Positions 51,176 to 53,506 of a stretch of 53,506 bases of DNA are shown piece after piece (the stretch's first letter is position 1; the number at the start of each line of letters is the position of its first letter). The position numbers and the translations under genes were made by a program. Below the pieces are notes generated by a model that had not been told where the DNA came from, ran no database searches, and saw only the letters and a program-made list of their open reading frames with translations. The DNA is from Vibrio lentus (lineage in GTDB: Bacteria; Pseudomonadota; Gammaproteobacteria; Enterobacterales; Vibrionaceae), in contig NZ_MCZK01000119.1 of NCBI RefSeq assembly GCF_002875945.1, forward strand, positions 1 to 53,506, given 5' to 3'.

Positions 51176-52312
51176 GTGAATAAGAAATTGGTTTCTCTGG
51201 CGGTTGGTAGCATTCTTGTCTCCCCTGTTTTTGCCGACACGCTGTCGAATCCTCAGATTGGTGTTGTTCTTGATGGTTATTATCAAGATGGACAACGCAA
51301 TAACTCTGAAAGAGAGGAAGGTTTCGGTCTAGGTCATACTGAACTTAATATGTCCGCGAATATTGATGATAAGTTTTATGGATCGTTAACGACGGTAATT
51401 GAAACTCATGATGATGAAACGGAGTTGTTATTAGAAGAAGCTTTCATTGAAACACTGACGATGCCTTATGGTTTAAGCATTCGAGGCGGACGTTTCTTGT
51501 CTGATTTTGGTTACCTGAATAACCAACACATGCATACCGATAGCTTTGTCGAGCGTCCTGCTGCTTACCGTACTTTCTTGGGTTCGCATTATTACGATGA
51601 TGGTGTTCGTGCAAACATCGTTCTTCCTACGGATCTGTATGTGAAGTTTGGTGTTGAAGCCTTAAGCGGCAGCAAGATGTCGTCAGTTGATGATGCATCA
51701 GATGTGGGTGTTTACACTACAACTCTTAAACTGGGTGACGACTTTTCAGAGTCATCAAGCTGGCAGTTTGGTTTGAGCTACTTACGCAATGAAAATGGTA
51801 AAGTTCGTGAGTTTGGAGATCATGATCACGGGCATGACCATGACCACGATCATAGCCACGGCGCGGCGGTAACGGGCTCAAACTTATACGGTGCTGACTT
51901 TGTATGGAAGTGGGCTCCAAACGGTAACTACAAATACCAAAACTTCACGCTCGCCGCTGAATACATGTTGTTAGATGGCATCGTCGATGACAAATTCAAA
52001 AATGACGCGGAATCACCAGATACGCTAGCAGGCTACTATGTATCGGGTGTCTACCGATTCAGCCCTAGTTGGTCAGCAGGCCTACGTTACGGTGAAGCGG
52101 AAAGCTACGATGGCCATGCACACGGAGACCACATGCACTTTACTGCAATGAACGACAAAGAAGCGGACGTAATGGTCGCTTGGGATTCGTCTCATTTTGG
52201 CACAGTTAGAGCACAATACTCTCGCGTCGAAAATCAAAGTAAAGAGACTGATGATGTCTTCACTTTACAATACGTAATGACCTTTGGAGCACATGGTGCT
52301 CATGCTTTCTAG
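51176..52312 (+). CDS. Outer-membrane protein with histidine-rich loop, zinc-uptake operon
   Basis: A 378-residue protein with a signal peptide (MNKKLVSLAVGSILVSPVFA, cleaved after FA). The mature region begins NPQIGVVLDGYYQDG and alternates amphipathic strands, ending in DVFTLQYVMTFGAHGAHAF, so an outer-membrane barrel is likely. One loop is packed with metal ligands (GDHDHGHDHDHDHSHG, near residue 225), and a second has HAHGDHMHF. No TonB box is obvious. The start is GTG 51176 after AAGGAAGAA; an ATG-free extension upstream is rejected. A Zur box precedes it and ZnuA/ZnuB-like genes follow, so it probably binds or passes zinc at the outer membrane. Confidence 0.82.
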   Translation: MNKKLVSLAVGSILVSPVFADTLSNPQIGVVLDGYYQDGQRNNSEREEGFGLGHTELNMSANIDDKFYGSLTTVIETHDDETELLLEEAFIETLTMPYGLSIRGGRFLSDFGYLNNQHMHTDSFVERPAAYRTFLGSHYYDDGVRANIVLPTDLYVKFGVEALSGSKMSSVDDASDVGVYTTTLKLGDDFSESSSWQFGLSYLRNENGKVREFGDHDHGHDHDHDHSHGAAVTGSNLYGADFVWKWAPNGNYKYQNFTLAAEYMLLDGIVDDKFKNDAESPDTLAGYYVSGVYRFSPSWSAGLRYGEAESYDGHAHGDHMHFTAMNDKEADVMVAWDSSHFGTVRAQYSRVENQSKETDDVFTLQYVMTFGAHGAHAF

Positions 52313-53234
52313 GAATTCACTCCTAACAATGGCAACAGGTGTTGCCGTTGTATCCTCATCTATAATGGTATCTTCGCCTGCGATGGCGTTGAATATCTTC
52401 GTCTGTGAGCCAGAGTGGAAGGCACTGATACATAGCCACGCTCCTGACGCTAATATTTACTCAGCCACCACTGCGAAGCAAGACCCTCATTATGTGCAAG
52501 CTCGACCTTCACTGATTGCTAAGATGCGACAAGCCGATTTGGCGATGTGTTCTGGTGCTGAGTTGGAAGTGGGTTGGTTGCCGATGTTGCAAATACGAAG
52601 TGGTAACCCCGCAGTACAAAATAACGCATCGAGCATGCTGTACGCGAGTGACTTTGTACGAATGTTAGATACTCATGATCATGTTGATCGGAGTATGGGC
52701 GATATTCATGCACACGGTAACCCTCACGTACATTTTGCTGCTAACGACATAATTCCTATTTCCAGAGAAGTAACTAAACGCCTGCAAGCCATCGATCCCG
52801 AGAATGCGCATACTTATATGCGAAGTGGCATGAAGTTTCGAGCTCATTGGCGTCAAAAGCTTGCGGATTGGGAAAGCAAGGTTGAACCATTACAAGGAAA
52901 GAAGGTGGTTGGTTACCATGCTACCTACCGTTATCTATTTGATTGGCTAGAGATGGAACAGGTGGCTGACTTAGAACCTAAACCGGGGATATCACCAACT
53001 ACATCACACCTTCAGTCACTGACGAAATTAGACTCTGCCTCGTTTGAAGCGATTGTGTATTCATCACATCAAGATCAGCGTCCAGCTAATTGGTTTAACC
53101 AACAAACCGGTAAGCCTATGATTAAGTTACCTCTTACGGTTTCTGAAGGACAAAGCTTAGATGAGATGTACGATCAAGTGATTGATGAGCTGTTGGATGC
53201 CTTGGTAGATTCAGATACGTCTCAGAGATCGTGA
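52302..53234 (+). CDS. Zinc ABC transporter substrate-binding protein, ZnuA-like
   Basis: A periplasmic metal-binding protein of the TroA/ZnuA cluster with about 310 residues. A signal peptide ends near SSPAMA, followed by LNIFVCEPEWKALIHSHAPD. Likely ligands are the histidines in KQDPHYVQARPS, GNPHVHFAAND and VGYHATYRYLF, with a fourth position in YSSHQDQRPANW. A short His-rich stretch (DIHAHGNPHVHF) lies mid-protein. The start is ATG 52302 or 52293. It overlaps the end of the upstream gene by 11 bases and its own stop overlaps the permease start, so the three are translationally linked. Confidence 0.88.
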   Translation: MLSRNSLLTMATGVAVVSSSIMVSSPAMALNIFVCEPEWKALIHSHAPDANIYSATTAKQDPHYVQARPSLIAKMRQADLAMCSGAELEVGWLPMLQIRSGNPAVQNNASSMLYASDFVRMLDTHDHVDRSMGDIHAHGNPHVHFAANDIIPISREVTKRLQAIDPENAHTYMRSGMKFRAHWRQKLADWESKVEPLQGKKVVGYHATYRYLFDWLEMEQVADLEPKPGISPTTSHLQSLTKLDSASFEAIVYSSHQDQRPANWFNQQTGKPMIKLPLTVSEGQSLDEMYDQVIDELLDALVDSDTSQRS

Positions 53235-53506
53235 TGTTGATGGAATATAGCTGGCTGGCACCTGCTGTGTTGTGTGGATTAATTGCATTAATCGGTAACA
53301 TTGTACTTGGGGAGCAAGTTCTCAAGCGCCAGATTATCTTTATCGATCTGGCGGTTGCACAAGTCGCTGCGTTAGGCGCGGCATTGAGCCAATATTGGTT
53401 GAGCCGGTATGCGTTGTTTAGCGGTTCTTGGCTTGCAGAAATGATTGGCCCATGGGTTATGTCATTATTGCTTTGCGGATTAATCGCGCGGCTCTTCTCC
53501 GCTTAG
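53234..53506 (+). CDS. Zinc ABC transporter permease, ZnuB-like, truncated at window edge
   Basis: The first 90 residues of an ABC-3 family membrane permease. The segments PAVLCGLIALIGNIVLGEQV and IFIDLAVAQVAALGAALS match the family start, with two to three helices. Full members are about 260-280 residues, but the frame closes with TAG at the last three bases of the window, in the middle of what should be a helix-loop (ARLFSA then stop). An indel or sequence error at the edge, or a real truncation, would explain this. The ATG overlaps the ZnuA-like stop codon (TGATG) and indicates coupled translation. Confidence 0.75.
   Translation: MLMEYSWLAPAVLCGLIALIGNIVLGEQVLKRQIIFIDLAVAQVAALGAALSQYWLSRYALFSGSWLAEMIGPWVMSLLLCGLIARLFSA

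Noticed and set aside
1..53506. Prophage, CRISPR array, toxin-antitoxin pair or defence island
   Set aside because: No integrase, phage structural gene, spaced repeats, Cas gene or recognisable toxin-antitoxin pair was seen; gene content is chromosomal throughout.

Overview
The window is a gammaproteobacterial chromosome segment, almost certainly from a marine Vibrio and probably the second chromosome. The grounds are family-level protein resemblance and gene content: kbl-tdh, a glutathione-gated K+ efflux pair, YjjI/YjjW, TorS/TorT, a cis/trans fatty acid isomerase and an HMG-CoA reductase beside enterobacterial-type yccS, helD, mgsA, yccF, yjjG, yddG, yghU and yajD homologues. I saw no rRNA, tRNA, CRISPR array, integrase or complete insertion sequence. 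It reads as ordinary core and accessory metabolism, not as a genomic island.

Layout. 1-2.4 kb: a hybrid sensor kinase whose reading frame stops inside its phosphotransfer domain at the left edge. 2.7-6.1 kb: the threonine-to-glycine operon kbl-tdh behind a promoter with a palindromic operator, then an outer-membrane barrel protein. 6.1-11 kb: small ORFs, a DUF819 membrane protein and a KefG-KefB type pair. 11.2-16.1 kb: a threonine-aldolase-family PLP enzyme, YccF, an outer-membrane protein, an iron-dependent alcohol dehydrogenase and two small protein genes. 16.3-21.4 kb: YjjG nucleotidase, YddG exporter, an atypical CDF transporter, a LysR regulator and a methyltransferase. 21.7-27.3 kb: the YjjI glycyl radical enzyme with its YjjW activase, a LysR regulator, HMG-CoA reductase, a short protein resembling flagellar axial proteins and a 53-residue protein. 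27.7-33.1 kb: yccS, helD, a VOC protein and mgsA. 33.2-37.3 kb: the divergent torT/torS sensing pair. 37.5-42.6 kb: a permease, DUF917 and hydantoinase/oxoprolinase operon with a divergent LysR regulator. 42.7-49.7 kb: cis/trans isomerase, a FAN1-type nuclease, an OFA-family transporter, a small membrane protein and a YajD HNH protein. 49.9-53.5 kb: YghU glutathione transferase, then a zinc-uptake operon (histidine-rich outer-membrane protein, ZnuA-like protein, ZnuB-like permease) behind a perfect Zur-type palindrome.

Several genes fit together. Kbl/Tdh, the threonine-aldolase-like enzyme and the YiaY-type dehydrogenase all belong to families that handle threonine or its breakdown products. 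MgsA makes methylglyoxal, which KefB-type systems and glyoxalase-fold proteins are known to counter. TorT and TorS sense TMAO together, but TorR and TorCAD are not in view. The most promising poorly described units are the permease/DUF917/HyuA cassette, the Zur-box outer-membrane zinc protein, the YjjI/YjjW pair and at least four small protein genes with good ribosome binding sites. Across the window, short imperfect tandem duplications recur directly at or after stop codons of plus-strand genes. Both window ends carry broken reading frames within 20 bases of the edge, so assembly-edge error must be considered there.
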